NCBI RefSeq assembly: GCF_015999245.1
Contig: NZ_JAEAMR010000010.1
Span: 24,889 to 68,082 of the forward strand
From: Streptomyces sp. AV19
Lineage (GTDB): Bacteria > Actinomycetota > Actinomycetes > Streptomycetales > Streptomycetaceae
Direction: 5' to 3'
DNA length: 43,194 nt
The notes beneath the pieces are model-generated. The model saw nothing but the letters and a program-made list of their open reading frames with translations, did no database searches and had not been told where the DNA came from. Made by a program: the position numbers and the translations under genes. Positions 32,682 through 41,305 of this stretch are shown in pieces (positions within the stretch are counted from its first letter, which is position 1; each line of letters begins with the position of its first letter).

Positions 32682-35600
32682 TTACGCCTTGCGGAGGCGG
32701 AACGTCAGGGACAGGGGCTCGTCCTCGAACGGCGCGCCGAACGTGTCGTCCGCCTCGCCCGTCGCGAAGTCCGTCGCCAGGACCTCGTCCGCGATGAGGG
32801 AGGAGTGGTCGGCCAGGGCGGTGCGGACCTCCTCGTCGGTGGACTGCCAGCGGAGGGCGATGCGGTCGGCGACGTCGAGGCCGCTGTTCTTCCGGGCCTC
32901 CTGGATGAGGCGGATCGCGTCGCGGGCCAGGCCGGCGCGGCGCAGTTCCGGGGTGATCTCCAGGTCGAGGGCGACCGTCGCGCCCGAGTCGGAGGCCACC
33001 GACCAGCCCTCACGGGGGGTTTCGGTGATGATGACCTCGTCCGGGGAGAGAGCCACCGTCTCGCCGTCCAGTTCGATTGAGGCGTTGCCCTCGCGGAGGG
33101 ACAGGGAGAGCGCCGCCGCGTCCGCCGCCGCGATCGCCTTGGCCACCGCCTGGACGCCCTTGCCGAAACGCTTGCCCAGGGCACGGAAGTTGGCCTTGGC
33201 CGTGGTGTCGACCAGGGAGCCGCCCACCTCGGAGAGGGAGGCGAGGGAGGAGACGTTGAGCTCCTCGGTGATCTGGGTGCGCAGTTCGTCCGAGAGGGTG
33301 TCGAAGCCGGTCGCGGCGACCAGGGCGCGGGAGAGGGGCTGGCGGGTTTTGACGCCGGACTCCGCGCGGGTGGCGCGGCCCAGTTCGACCAGGCGGCGGA
33401 CCAGGACCATCTGGCGCGACAGTTCCGGGTCGATGAGGGCGGTGTCCGCCGTCGGCCAGGTGGTCAGGTGGACGGACCCGGGGGCCTGGGGGTCCACCGG
33501 GACGACCAGGTCCTGCCACACGCGCTCGGTGATGAACGGGACGAGAGGGGCCATCAGGCGGGTGACCGTCTCGACGACCTCGTGGAGGGTGCGGAGAGCG
33601 GCCGCGTCGCCCTGCCAGAAGCGGCGGCGCGAGCGGCGGACGTACCAGTTGGACAGGTCGTCCACGAACGCGGACAGCAGCTTGCCGGCGCGCTGGGTGT
33701 CGTAGGCCTCCATGGCCTGGGTGACCTGCTCGGTGAGCGTGTTGAGCTCGCCGAGCAGCCAGCGGTCCAGCAGGGGGCGGTCGGCCGGGGACGGGTCGGC
33801 GGAGGAAGGGGACCAGCCGGCGGTGCGTGCGTAGAGGGCCTGGAAGGCGACCGTGTTCCAGTAGGTCAGGAGGGTCTTCCTCACCACCTCCTGGATCGTG
33901 CCGTGGCCTACGCGGCGCGCGGCCCACGGGGAGCCGCCGGCCGCCATGAACCAGCGGACGGCGTCCGCGCCGTGCTGGTCCATCAGCGGGATCGGCTGGA
34001 GGATGTTGCCCAGGTGCTTGGACATCTTCCGGCCGTCCTCGGCGAGGATGTGGCCCAGGCAGACGACGTTCTCGTACGACGACTTGTCGAAGACGAGCGT
34101 GCCGACGGCCATCAGGGTGTAGAACCAGCCGCGGGTCTGGTCGATGGCCTCCGAGATGAACTGCGCCGGGTAGCGCTTCTCGAAGAGCTCCTTGTTCTTG
34201 TACGGGTAGCCCCACTGGGCGAACGGCATGGAGCCCGAGTCGTACCAGGCGTCGATGACCTCGGGGACGCGCGTCGCGGTCTCCCGGCAGGTCGGGCAGG
34301 GGAAGGTGACGTCGTCGATGTACGGGCGGTGCGGGTCGAGACCGCTCTGGTCGGTGCCGGTGAGCTCGGAGAGCTCGGCGAGGGAGCCGACGCAGGTGAG
34401 GTGGTCCTGCTCGCAGCGCCAGATGGGCAGCGGGGTGCCCCAGTAGCGGTTGCGGGAGAGTGCCCAGTCGATGTTGTTGTTCAGCCAGTCGCCGAAGCGG
34501 CCGTGCTTGACCGACTCCGGGAACCAGTTGGTCTTCTCGTTCTCCGCGAGCAGCTTGTCCTTGATCGCGGTGGTGCGGATGTACCAGGACGGCTGCGCGT
34601 AGTAGAGCAGCGCCGTGTGGCAGCGCCAGCAGTGCGGGTAGCTGTGCTCGTACGCGACGTGCTTGAACAGCAGGCCGCGGGCGTCCAGGTCGGCGGTGAG
34701 CGCCTCGTCGGCCTTCTTGAAGAACTGGCCGCCGATGAGGGGGAGTTCCTCCTCGAAGGTGCCGTCGGTGCGGACCGGGTTGACGACCGGGAGGCCGTAC
34801 GCGCGGCAGGTCTTGAGGTCGTCCTCGCCGAAGGCCGGGGCCTGGTGGACGATGCCGGTGCCGTCCTCGGTCGTCACGTACTCGGCGTTGACGACGAAGT
34901 TGGCGTTCTCGAGGTCGACGAAGGCGAACGGGCGCTCGTACGTCCAGCGCTCCATCTCGCGGCCGGTGAAGGACCGGCCGGTGGCCGTCCAGCCCTCGCC
35001 GAGGGCCTTCTCCAGCAGCGGCTCGGCGACGACCAGCTGCTCGGTGCCGTCGGTGGCGACGACGTAGGTGACGTCCGGGTGCGCGGCGGCGGCCGTGTTG
35101 GAGACGAGGGTCCAGGGGGTCGTCGTCCAGACGAGGAGGGACGCCTCGCCCGCGAGCGGGCCGGAGGTCAGCGGGAAGCGGACGAAGACGGACGGGTCGA
35201 CGACCGTCTCGTAGCCCTGCGCCAGCTCGTGGTCCGACAGGCCCGTGCCGCAGCGGGGGCACCAGGGGGCCACGCGGTGGTCCTGGACCAGCAGGCCCTT
35301 GTCGAAGATCTCCTTCAGCGACCACCAGACGCTCTGGACGTAGTCCGGGTCCATGGTGCGGTACGCGTCGTCCAGGTCCACCCAGTAGCCCATGCGGGTG
35401 GTCAGCTCGGAGAACGCGTCGGTGTGCCGGGTCACGGACTCGCGGCACTTGGCGTTGAACTCGGCGATGCCGTACGCCTCGATGTCCTGCTTGCCGGAGA
35501 AGCCGAGCTCCTTCTCGACGGCGAGCTCGACGGGCAGGCCGTGGCAGTCCCAGCCGGCCTTGCGGCCCACGTGGTAGCCCTGCATCGTGCGGAAGCGCGG

Positions 35601-35810
35601 GAAGACGTCCTTGAAGACGCGGGCCTCGATGTGGTGCGCGCCGGGCATGCCGTTCGCCGTGGGCGGGCCCTCGTAGAAGACCCACTCGGGGCGGCCCTCG
35701 GACTGTTCGAGCGTACGGGCGAAGATCTTCTGCTCGCGCCAGAACTCGAGCACGGCGTGCTCCAGGGCGGGCAGGTCGACCTGAGCGGGTACCTGGCGGT
35801 ACTGCGTCAT
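32682..35810 (-). CDS. ileS: Isoleucyl-tRNA synthetase (IleRS2 type)
   Basis: A 1042-residue class I synthetase charging tRNA-Ile. The length and the sequence YEGPPTANGMPGAHH place it in the eukaryote-like IleRS2 group. Its HIGH signature reads G57-A-H-H60, the swapped GXHH form, and the second signature is K595-M-S-K-H. The CP1 editing region and PWCPRCGTGLSDHEL cysteines are present, as is a long C-terminal anticodon and extension region (from about residue 700). Start ATG 35810 (MTQYRQVPAQ) has GGAGGAAG upstream. Longer in-frame versions would translate the T-box leader. It is transcribed towards divIVA. Confidence 0.97.
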   Translation of the reverse strand: MTQYRQVPAQVDLPALEHAVLEFWREQKIFARTLEQSEGRPEWVFYEGPPTANGMPGAHHIEARVFKDVFPRFRTMQGYHVGRKAGWDCHGLPVELAVEKELGFSGKQDIEAYGIAEFNAKCRESVTRHTDAFSELTTRMGYWVDLDDAYRTMDPDYVQSVWWSLKEIFDKGLLVQDHRVAPWCPRCGTGLSDHELAQGYETVVDPSVFVRFPLTSGPLAGEASLLVWTTTPWTLVSNTAAAAHPDVTYVVATDGTEQLVVAEPLLEKALGEGWTATGRSFTGREMERWTYERPFAFVDLENANFVVNAEYVTTEDGTGIVHQAPAFGEDDLKTCRAYGLPVVNPVRTDGTFEEELPLIGGQFFKKADEALTADLDARGLLFKHVAYEHSYPHCWRCHTALLYYAQPSWYIRTTAIKDKLLAENEKTNWFPESVKHGRFGDWLNNNIDWALSRNRYWGTPLPIWRCEQDHLTCVGSLAELSELTGTDQSGLDPHRPYIDDVTFPCPTCRETATRVPEVIDAWYDSGSMPFAQWGYPYKNKELFEKRYPAQFISEAIDQTRGWFYTLMAVGTLVFDKSSYENVVCLGHILAEDGRKMSKHLGNILQPIPLMDQHGADAVRWFMAAGGSPWAARRVGHGTIQEVVRKTLLTYWNTVAFQALYARTAGWSPSSADPSPADRPLLDRWLLGELNTLTEQVTQAMEAYDTQRAGKLLSAFVDDLSNWYVRRSRRRFWQGDAAALRTLHEVVETVTRLMAPLVPFITERVWQDLVVPVDPQAPGSVHLTTWPTADTALIDPELSRQMVLVRRLVELGRATRAESGVKTRQPLSRALVAATGFDTLSDELRTQITEELNVSSLASLSEVGGSLVDTTAKANFRALGKRFGKGVQAVAKAIAAADAAALSLSLREGNASIELDGETVALSPDEVIITETPREGWSVASDSGATVALDLEITPELRRAGLARDAIRLIQEARKNSGLDVADRIALRWQSTDEEVRTALADHSSLIADEVLATDFATGEADDTFGAPFEDEPLSLTFRLRKA

Positions 35811-36060
35811 CGGCTTCCTCCGGCGGGACGGTTGTGCGCTGTCCGTCGGAGGGACGAGAGACGCGTTGCTCGCTCCCGCGGTACCACCCTCCTTGGCCGT
35901 GGGCCGCATGGCCCCAGGCCCCCTCATTGGGGTCGCGATGCCGGTTCTACTGACCCTGTACAGGGCTTTCTTCCGGCGGCTCCGGGCTGATCTTCGCGCC
36001 GCGCACGCCCCCGGGCTCGCACCGTCCCCGGATCGCTGATGGCTGCGTACGGCGTTACTC
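35811..36060 (-). promoter_or_regulatory. T-box riboswitch in the ileS leader
   Basis: The minus strand carries the T-box core GGGTGGTACCGCG (35889-35877) about 70 nt before the ATG. The Shine-Dalgarno GGAGGAAG (35821-35814) can pair with CCTCCGACGG (35852 downward), giving a sequestrator rather than a terminator. This fits the translational T-boxes known for actinobacterial ileS, in which uncharged tRNA-Ile frees the ribosome site. Several ATC triplets (for example 36033-36031 in CAGCGATCCGG) could be the specifier; I cannot fix which. A -10-like TACACT at 36132-36127 puts the RNA start near 36120. Confidence 0.85.
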
Positions 36061-36323
36061 GTCCCTTCCACGCCTTTCGCTGTTCCCCCGAACTCTCGGC
36101 TTCGCTGGAGCAGGGGGGACCCCCACAGTGTACGGGGCGTGGCGCGGGTCGGCCGACCGGATATCGGCTACGGGCGGCGCCCGGTTCGGGGCCGTCGGTT
36201 ACGGGGCCGGGAGCGGGGCACAAGGGTGGGGACCGGCGTGCCCCGTTGCCGCGTGCGTTGGGGCGATTTATCGTTCCCGCACGATTCGCGCGCAAGATCA
36301 TAAAATGTGAAGGGGTCGCGGCC

Positions 36324-37469
36324 ATGGCGCAGGAATCCTCGACGGGGGTCGCGGGTGCGGGTGCCCTCGCCGGGCGGGCGCGGGTGGCTCGCGGGCGGCC
36401 TGTCGGCGCGCGGGTGTTCGCGGCGGCCGCGTCGGCGAAGAAGGCCGTGACCAAGGCCGTGGCCAAGGCGTCGGGCAAGAAGGTCGCCTCCGGGGGCGCG
36501 GGCGGCGCGAAGGCGGCGGCGAAGAAGGCCGGGGGTGCGGGCGCCTCGGCCAAGAAGGCCGTGGGGACGAAGGCGGCGTCGGGGAGCGGCGGTGCGGCGA
36601 AGAAGGCTGCCGTGAAGAAGACGGCGGCCAAGGCGGTCAAGAAGAGCGTTGCGAAGGCGTCCGAGGCCGGGAAGGCGCCGGCGAAGAAGGCCGGTGCGGG
36701 GGCCGCTCCGGCCAAGAAGGCCGCGTCGGGGAGTGGTGCGAAGAAGGCGCCGGCGAAGAAGACCGCCGCCGAGGGGGCCTCGGCCTCGGGGAAGGCCGTA
36801 GCGGCACCCGCCAAGAAGGCGGCGAAGAAGGCGGCGAAGAAGGCGGTGGCCAAGAAGGCTGCGGCGAAGAAGGCTCCTGCCAAGAAGGCGGTGGGAGAGA
36901 AGGCGGTGGGCAAGAAGGCCGCCGGATCGGCGTCCGCTGTGCGTACGGCCGGGAAGGCCGCCGCGTCCGGCCCGAAGGCCGGTGCGGCGGGAGGTCCCCA
37001 GGAGACGGGAGTCGGGACCGTGGCTGCTGAGAAGGCCGAGGACGTGCTCGCCAAGGTGCCCGCCGCGCGGGCGAAGGAGGGGCTGGCGGTGCGGCCCGGG
37101 GAGGAGCCGTGGACGGCCGCCGAGGTCGCCGAGGCGCGCGCCGTCCTGGAGAGCGAGGTGCTCCGGCTGACCGGCGAGATCCACAACGCGGAGGAGGCCG
37201 TCAGCGGGCTCATGCGGGACTCCGGCGACGGCGCGGGGGACGACCAGGCGGACACGGGGACGAAGAACATCGCGCGCGAGCACGAGCTGGCGCTCGCCGC
37301 CAACGCCCGCGAGATGCTGGACCAGACCGAGCGCGCGCTCGGCCGGCTCGGCGCGGGCACGTACGGGCTCTGCGAGAACTGCGGCCGGCCCATCGGCAAG
37401 GCCCGCATGCAGGCGTTTCCCCGGGCGACGCTGTGTGTCGAGTGCAAGCAGCGGCAGGAACGTCGCTGA
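36324..37469 (+). CDS. Histone-H1-like tail fused to a TraR/DksA zinc-finger domain
   Basis: A 381-residue protein. Residues 30-215 are a low-complexity, strongly basic region of KKA, AKKAP and AKKAV repeats, as in histone H1-like and HupS-type tails. Residues about 255-381 form a DksA/TraR-like domain: coiled-coil helices (TAAEVAEARAVLESEVLRLTGEI, then ARE...NAREMLDQTERAL) and a four-Cys zinc finger, C350-x2-C353-x17-C371-x2-C374. The DksA fold suggests RNA polymerase contact and the tail suggests DNA binding; both are inferred. ATG 36324 is preceded by AAGGGG and a -10-like TAAAAT (36301-36306). It is divergent from ileS. lspA follows after 106 nt. Confidence 0.88.
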   Translation: MAQESSTGVAGAGALAGRARVARGRPVGARVFAAAASAKKAVTKAVAKASGKKVASGGAGGAKAAAKKAGGAGASAKKAVGTKAASGSGGAAKKAAVKKTAAKAVKKSVAKASEAGKAPAKKAGAGAAPAKKAASGSGAKKAPAKKTAAEGASASGKAVAAPAKKAAKKAAKKAVAKKAAAKKAPAKKAVGEKAVGKKAAGSASAVRTAGKAAASGPKAGAAGGPQETGVGTVAAEKAEDVLAKVPAARAKEGLAVRPGEEPWTAAEVAEARAVLESEVLRLTGEIHNAEEAVSGLMRDSGDGAGDDQADTGTKNIAREHELALAANAREMLDQTERALGRLGAGTYGLCENCGRPIGKARMQAFPRATLCVECKQRQERR

Positions 37470-37575
37470 CCCCGGCGAGGATGGCGTGCCGTACCCTCGT
37501 CCTCAGCCGGGCAGTGCACCCGAGCCCCATCGGACACAGCAGTGCGGGGGCCACGGGCAGGAGCGAAGGACTCAC

Positions 37576-38154
37576 GTGACAGAGGCGGAACAGACCGGAA
37601 GGTCCCCCCGTGCGGCGGGGGACGTCGAGGAGACCGGCGGGCCCGCGGCCGGCGGCGGTGCCCCCCTGGGCAGGCGCCGGCTCGGCGTGCTGATCACGGT
37701 CGCGGTCTGCGCGTACCTCTTCGACCTGCTGAGCAAGGTGGCCGTGGTGGCCAAGCTGGAGCACCACGACCCGGTCGAGCTGATCGGCAGCTGGCTGCAG
37801 TTCAACGTGATCCGCAACCGTGGCGCCGCCTTCGGCATCGGCGAGGGGATGACCATCATCTTCACGGTCATCGCCTCCGCGGTGATCGTGGTGATCGCCC
37901 GCATCGCCCGCAAGCTCTACAGCCTGCCCTGGGCCATCGCCCTGGGCCTGCTGCTCGGCGGCGCGCTGGGCAACCTCACCGACCGGCTCTTCCGGGCGCC
38001 CGGCGGCTTCGAGGGCGGCGTGGTGGACTTCATCGCCGTCTGGCACTGGCCGGTCTTCAACCTCGCCGACTCGGGGATCGTCTGCGGCGGCATCCTCATC
38101 GTGATCCTCTCCTTCCGGGGGCTCGACCCGGACGGTTCGGTCCACCGGGACTGA
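37576..38154 (+). CDS. lspA: Lipoprotein signal peptidase LspA
   Basis: A 192-residue aspartyl protease of the membrane that cleaves signal peptides from diacylated prolipoproteins. Four hydrophobic helices follow a hydrophilic N-terminus of about 35 residues. The catalytic pair is visible: D136 in GNLTDRL and D165 in FNLADSG. NVIRNRGAAFGIG and GGVVDFIAVWHWPVFN are other family blocks. Start GTG 37576 has GAAGGA upstream. It is separated from rluD by 54 nt, as in many actinobacteria. Confidence 0.95.
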   Translation: MTEAEQTGRSPRAAGDVEETGGPAAGGGAPLGRRRLGVLITVAVCAYLFDLLSKVAVVAKLEHHDPVELIGSWLQFNVIRNRGAAFGIGEGMTIIFTVIASAVIVVIARIARKLYSLPWAIALGLLLGGALGNLTDRLFRAPGGFEGGVVDFIAVWHWPVFNLADSGIVCGGILIVILSFRGLDPDGSVHRD

Positions 38155-38208
38155 CCGCCGGGCCCGGCTCGGTGCGGGGTGTGGTCACCCGTCCGGCATA
38201 CTCGACGG

Positions 38209-39150
38209 GTGAGCACGATTCCCGAGATCCGCGCCCTGCCCGTACCCGACGGTCTGGAGGGCGAGCGCGTCGACGCCGCCATTGCCCGCATGTTCGGGTT
38301 CTCCCGGACCAAGGCGGCCGAGCTCGCGGCCGCGGGCAAGGTCCAGCTCGACGGGGCCGAGGCCGGGAAGTCCGACCGGGTGACCGGCGGGGCCTGGCTG
38401 GAGGTCGAGTTGCCGGCGCCGCCCGCGCCGGTGCAGGTCGTCGCCGAGCCCGTCGAGGGCATGGAGATCGTCCACGACGACGAGGACATCGTCGTGATCG
38501 TCAAGCCGGTCGGGGTGGCCGCGCATCCGAGCCCCGGCTGGACCGGTCCCACCGTGATCGGCGGGCTCGCCGCCGCCGGGTACCGGATCTCCACCTCGGG
38601 CGCGGCCGAGCGGCAGGGCATCGTGCACCGGCTGGACGTCGGCACGTCCGGCCTGATGGTCGTCGCCAAGTCCGAGCGGGCCTACTCCCACCTCAAGCAC
38701 CAGTTCCGCGAGCGGATCACCGACAAGCGCTACCACGCGCTCGTCCAGGGGCACCCGGACCCGATGAGCGGGACGATCGACGCCCCCATCGGGCGTCACC
38801 CCAACCACGACTACAAGTGGGCCGTGATCGCGGACGGCAAGCCGTCCGTCACGCACTACGACCTCGTCGAGGCGTTCCGGGCCGCCAGCCTGCTCGACAT
38901 CAAGCTGGAGACCGGGCGTACGCACCAGATCCGCGTGCACATGTCCGCCCACCGGCATCCGTGCGTCGGCGACCTGACGTACGGCGCCGACCCGACGCTG
39001 GCCAAGCGGCTGCGGCTGACCCGCCAGTGGCTGCACGCCGTGCGGCTCGGCTTCGAGCACCCCTCGGACGGGCGCTGGGTGGAGTTCGAGAGCGAGTACC
39101 CCGAGGACCTGCGGTACGCGCTGGAGACGGTGCGCGCGGAGAGCGCGTGA
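38209..39150 (+). CDS. rluD: 23S rRNA pseudouridine synthase, RluD/RluA family
   Basis: A 313-residue enzyme. The N-terminal S4 RNA-binding domain is about residues 10-75 (ERVDAAIARMFGFSRTKAAELAAAGKVQLDG). The catalytic domain follows with VVIVKPVGVAAHPSPG, motif II GIVHRLDVGTSGLMVVAK (catalytic Asp143), RYHALVQGHP and TGRTHQIRVHMSAHRHPCVGDLTYG. GTG 38209 is the probable start; CATACT ending 5 nt before it suggests a leaderless message. The target (positions 1911/1915/1917 in RluD) is inferred from the family only. The stop overlaps the next gene (GTGA). Confidence 0.9.
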   Translation: MSTIPEIRALPVPDGLEGERVDAAIARMFGFSRTKAAELAAAGKVQLDGAEAGKSDRVTGGAWLEVELPAPPAPVQVVAEPVEGMEIVHDDEDIVVIVKPVGVAAHPSPGWTGPTVIGGLAAAGYRISTSGAAERQGIVHRLDVGTSGLMVVAKSERAYSHLKHQFRERITDKRYHALVQGHPDPMSGTIDAPIGRHPNHDYKWAVIADGKPSVTHYDLVEAFRAASLLDIKLETGRTHQIRVHMSAHRHPCVGDLTYGADPTLAKRLRLTRQWLHAVRLGFEHPSDGRWVEFESEYPEDLRYALETVRAESA

Positions 39151-39626
39151 GGATCCGCCTCGTCGGGGCCGACCGGCTGGCGGAGTGCTTCGCGGTGCGC
39201 CGCGAGGTGTTCGTCGCCGAGCAGGGCGTCCCCGAGGCGGAGGAGCTGGACGCGTACGACGCCGAGGCGGTGCATCTGCTGGCCGACGGGGCGAACGGGC
39301 CGCTCGGCACGGTGCGCTTCCTGTACGGCGCGGCGGCGCGGCGCAAGTACGGCCGGGCCGGGGTGGACGACGACGTCACGGCCGTGCTCGGGCGGCTCGC
39401 CACGGTGCGGGCCGCGCGGGGCACGGGGGTCGGGGCCGCCCTGGTGCGGGCCGTCGAGGCCGAGGCGCGGGGGCTCGGGCTCCGGCGGGTCTACCTGGAG
39501 GCCCAGACGCACGCGCTGGGCTTCTACGAGCGGCTGGGGTACGCGGTGCACGGGCCCGAGTTCGACGAGGGCAGCGGGATCCCGCACCGGGCGATGACCA
39601 AGGCCCTGGTGACCGAGGGGCTGTAG
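39147..39626 (+). CDS. GNAT-family N-acetyltransferase (ElaA-like)
   Basis: A 159-residue acetyltransferase. The N-terminal half has CFAVRREVFVAEQGVPEAEELD, typical of the ElaA/YjcF-like group. The acetyl-CoA motif A is LATVRAARGTGVGAALVRAVEAEARG (R/Q-x-x-G-x-G/A type), and motif B is VYLEAQTHALGFYERLGY. The substrate is unknown. GTG 39147 overlaps the rluD stop by 4 nt, so the two are translationally coupled. The antiporter gene follows after 60 nt. Confidence 0.88.
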   Translation: MRIRLVGADRLAECFAVRREVFVAEQGVPEAEELDAYDAEAVHLLADGANGPLGTVRFLYGAAARRKYGRAGVDDDVTAVLGRLATVRAARGTGVGAALVRAVEAEARGLGLRRVYLEAQTHALGFYERLGYAVHGPEFDEGSGIPHRAMTKALVTEGL

Positions 39627-39686
39627 CGCCCGTTCCATGGCACGCTGAGGTGAACGACTGTTCCCCACGCGGCGCGGAGGGCACTC

Positions 39687-41279
39687 GTGGACCAGCTGGC
39701 CCTGCTCTTCGTCCTGTTGCTCGGAGCGCTCGTCACGGTGCCGCTCGGGGACCGGCTGGGGCTGCCGCCGCCGGTGCTGATGACGCTGGGCGGGATCGTC
39801 CTCGCCCTGCTGCCGTTCGTGCCCAACGTGGACATCCCGCCGGAGTTCATCCTCCCGCTGGTGCTGCCGCCGCTGCTCTACGCCTCCGCCCAGCGCACCT
39901 CCTGGCGGCAGTTCGCCGCCAACCGCCGGCCCATCTTCCTGCTGGCGGTGGCGCTCGTCTTCGTCACCACCGCCGCGGTCGCCGCCGTCGCCAACATGAT
40001 CGTGCCGGGGATCTCGCTCGCCGCGGCCGTGGCGCTGGGCGCGCTCGTCGCCCCTCCCGACCCCGTCGCCGCGACGGCCGTCGCGGGCTCCCTGGGGCTG
40101 CCGCGCCGCCTGGTCTCGATCCTGGAGGGCGAGGGGCTCTTCAACGACGTCACCGCCATCGTGCTCTACCACGTGGCGATCGCGGCGGCCGTCAGCGGCA
40201 GCTTCTCGCTGCCGAGGGCGGTCGTCGAGCTGGTCTTCTCCGCCGTGGTGGCCCTCGCGGTCGGGCTGCTGCTCGGCTGGGGGACCAAACGGCTGATGGA
40301 CATCCTCGGCGACGCGACGCTCCAGATCGGGCTCACCCTGCTGGTGCCGTTCGTCTCCTACGCCCTCGCCGAGTCGTTCAAGGGCTCCGGGGTGCTCGCG
40401 GTGCTGACCACCGCGCTCTACCTCGCCGAGTTCGCGAGCGACGCCGACGACGTCCTGGGGCGGCTGGCCGGGCACACCTTCTGGGAGATCGTCGACACCC
40501 TCGTCACCGGCGTCGCCTTCGGCCTCGTCGGCCTCGAACTGCACAACGCCGTCGCCACCGCCTCGGGCCGCTGGGGCGAGCTGCTCGGCATCGGCGGCGT
40601 CGTCGTCGCCGTGGTGATCGGCGTGCGGCTGGTGTGGCTGCTGCCCGCCGCCTGGCTGGCCAAGCGGCTGCACAAGGGCGGCGACGTCGACGAGGAGGTC
40701 CTGACGAACTGGCGGGAGACCCTCGTGATGTGGTGGTCCGGGATGCGCGGCGTGGCCTCCGTGGCGCTCGCCCTGGCCATCCCGCTGACCACGGACGACA
40801 AGGCGCCCTTCCCGGCCCGGGGCGAGATCCTCTTCATCGCTTTCGCCGTCATCATCGCCACGCTCGTCGTCCAGGGCCTGACGCTGCCCCGGCTGGTCGG
40901 GCTGCTCGGGGTGCGCGCCGACTCCGACTGGACCCGGGAGCTGGAGCGGCAGCTGGCCATCCGCGCCGCCAAGGCGGCCAGGCACCGGCTGCTGGAGATC
41001 GAGCGGGAGGAGGAACTCTCCGAGGACTTGAGGGAGATGCTGCACCGGCGCGCCTACGACGTCGGCGCCCGCATCAGTCCCGAGATGGTCGACGAGGAAC
41101 GGCGCGAGGCGCACGCCCAGCGCGTCGAACGGCTGCACGCCGTCCAGCGCATCCAGGCCGATCTGCTCTCGGCGGCGCGGCACGCGGTGCTCGAGGCGCG
41201 GAGCGAGCCGTGGATGGATCCGGAGGTGGTCGACCGGGTGCTGCGGCACTTGGACGTGCGGTCGCTGCGGGGGATGTGA
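39687..41279 (+). CDS. Na+/H+ antiporter (CPA1 family)
   Basis: A 530-residue monovalent cation/proton antiporter. About twelve hydrophobic helices fill residues 3-400, with the ion-site motifs GALVAPPDPVAATAV and ILEGEGLFNDVTAIVL and the conserved SGMRGVASVALALAIPL. The last 120 residues are a cytoplasmic charged helical domain (ELERQLAIRAAKAARHRLLEIEREEELSEDLREML). Start GTG 39687 has CGGAGGG upstream. It is likely involved in pH and sodium homeostasis; the cation cannot be read from sequence. Only 26 nt separate it from the convergent mscS-like gene, without a clear hairpin. Confidence 0.92.
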   Translation: MDQLALLFVLLLGALVTVPLGDRLGLPPPVLMTLGGIVLALLPFVPNVDIPPEFILPLVLPPLLYASAQRTSWRQFAANRRPIFLLAVALVFVTTAAVAAVANMIVPGISLAAAVALGALVAPPDPVAATAVAGSLGLPRRLVSILEGEGLFNDVTAIVLYHVAIAAAVSGSFSLPRAVVELVFSAVVALAVGLLLGWGTKRLMDILGDATLQIGLTLLVPFVSYALAESFKGSGVLAVLTTALYLAEFASDADDVLGRLAGHTFWEIVDTLVTGVAFGLVGLELHNAVATASGRWGELLGIGGVVVAVVIGVRLVWLLPAAWLAKRLHKGGDVDEEVLTNWRETLVMWWSGMRGVASVALALAIPLTTDDKAPFPARGEILFIAFAVIIATLVVQGLTLPRLVGLLGVRADSDWTRELERQLAIRAAKAARHRLLEIEREEELSEDLREMLHRRAYDVGARISPEMVDEERREAHAQRVERLHAVQRIQADLLSAARHAVLEARSEPWMDPEVVDRVLRHLDVRSLRGM

Positions 41280-41305
41280 GCGGGTCTGGGGGGATAGGGG
41301 AGGGT

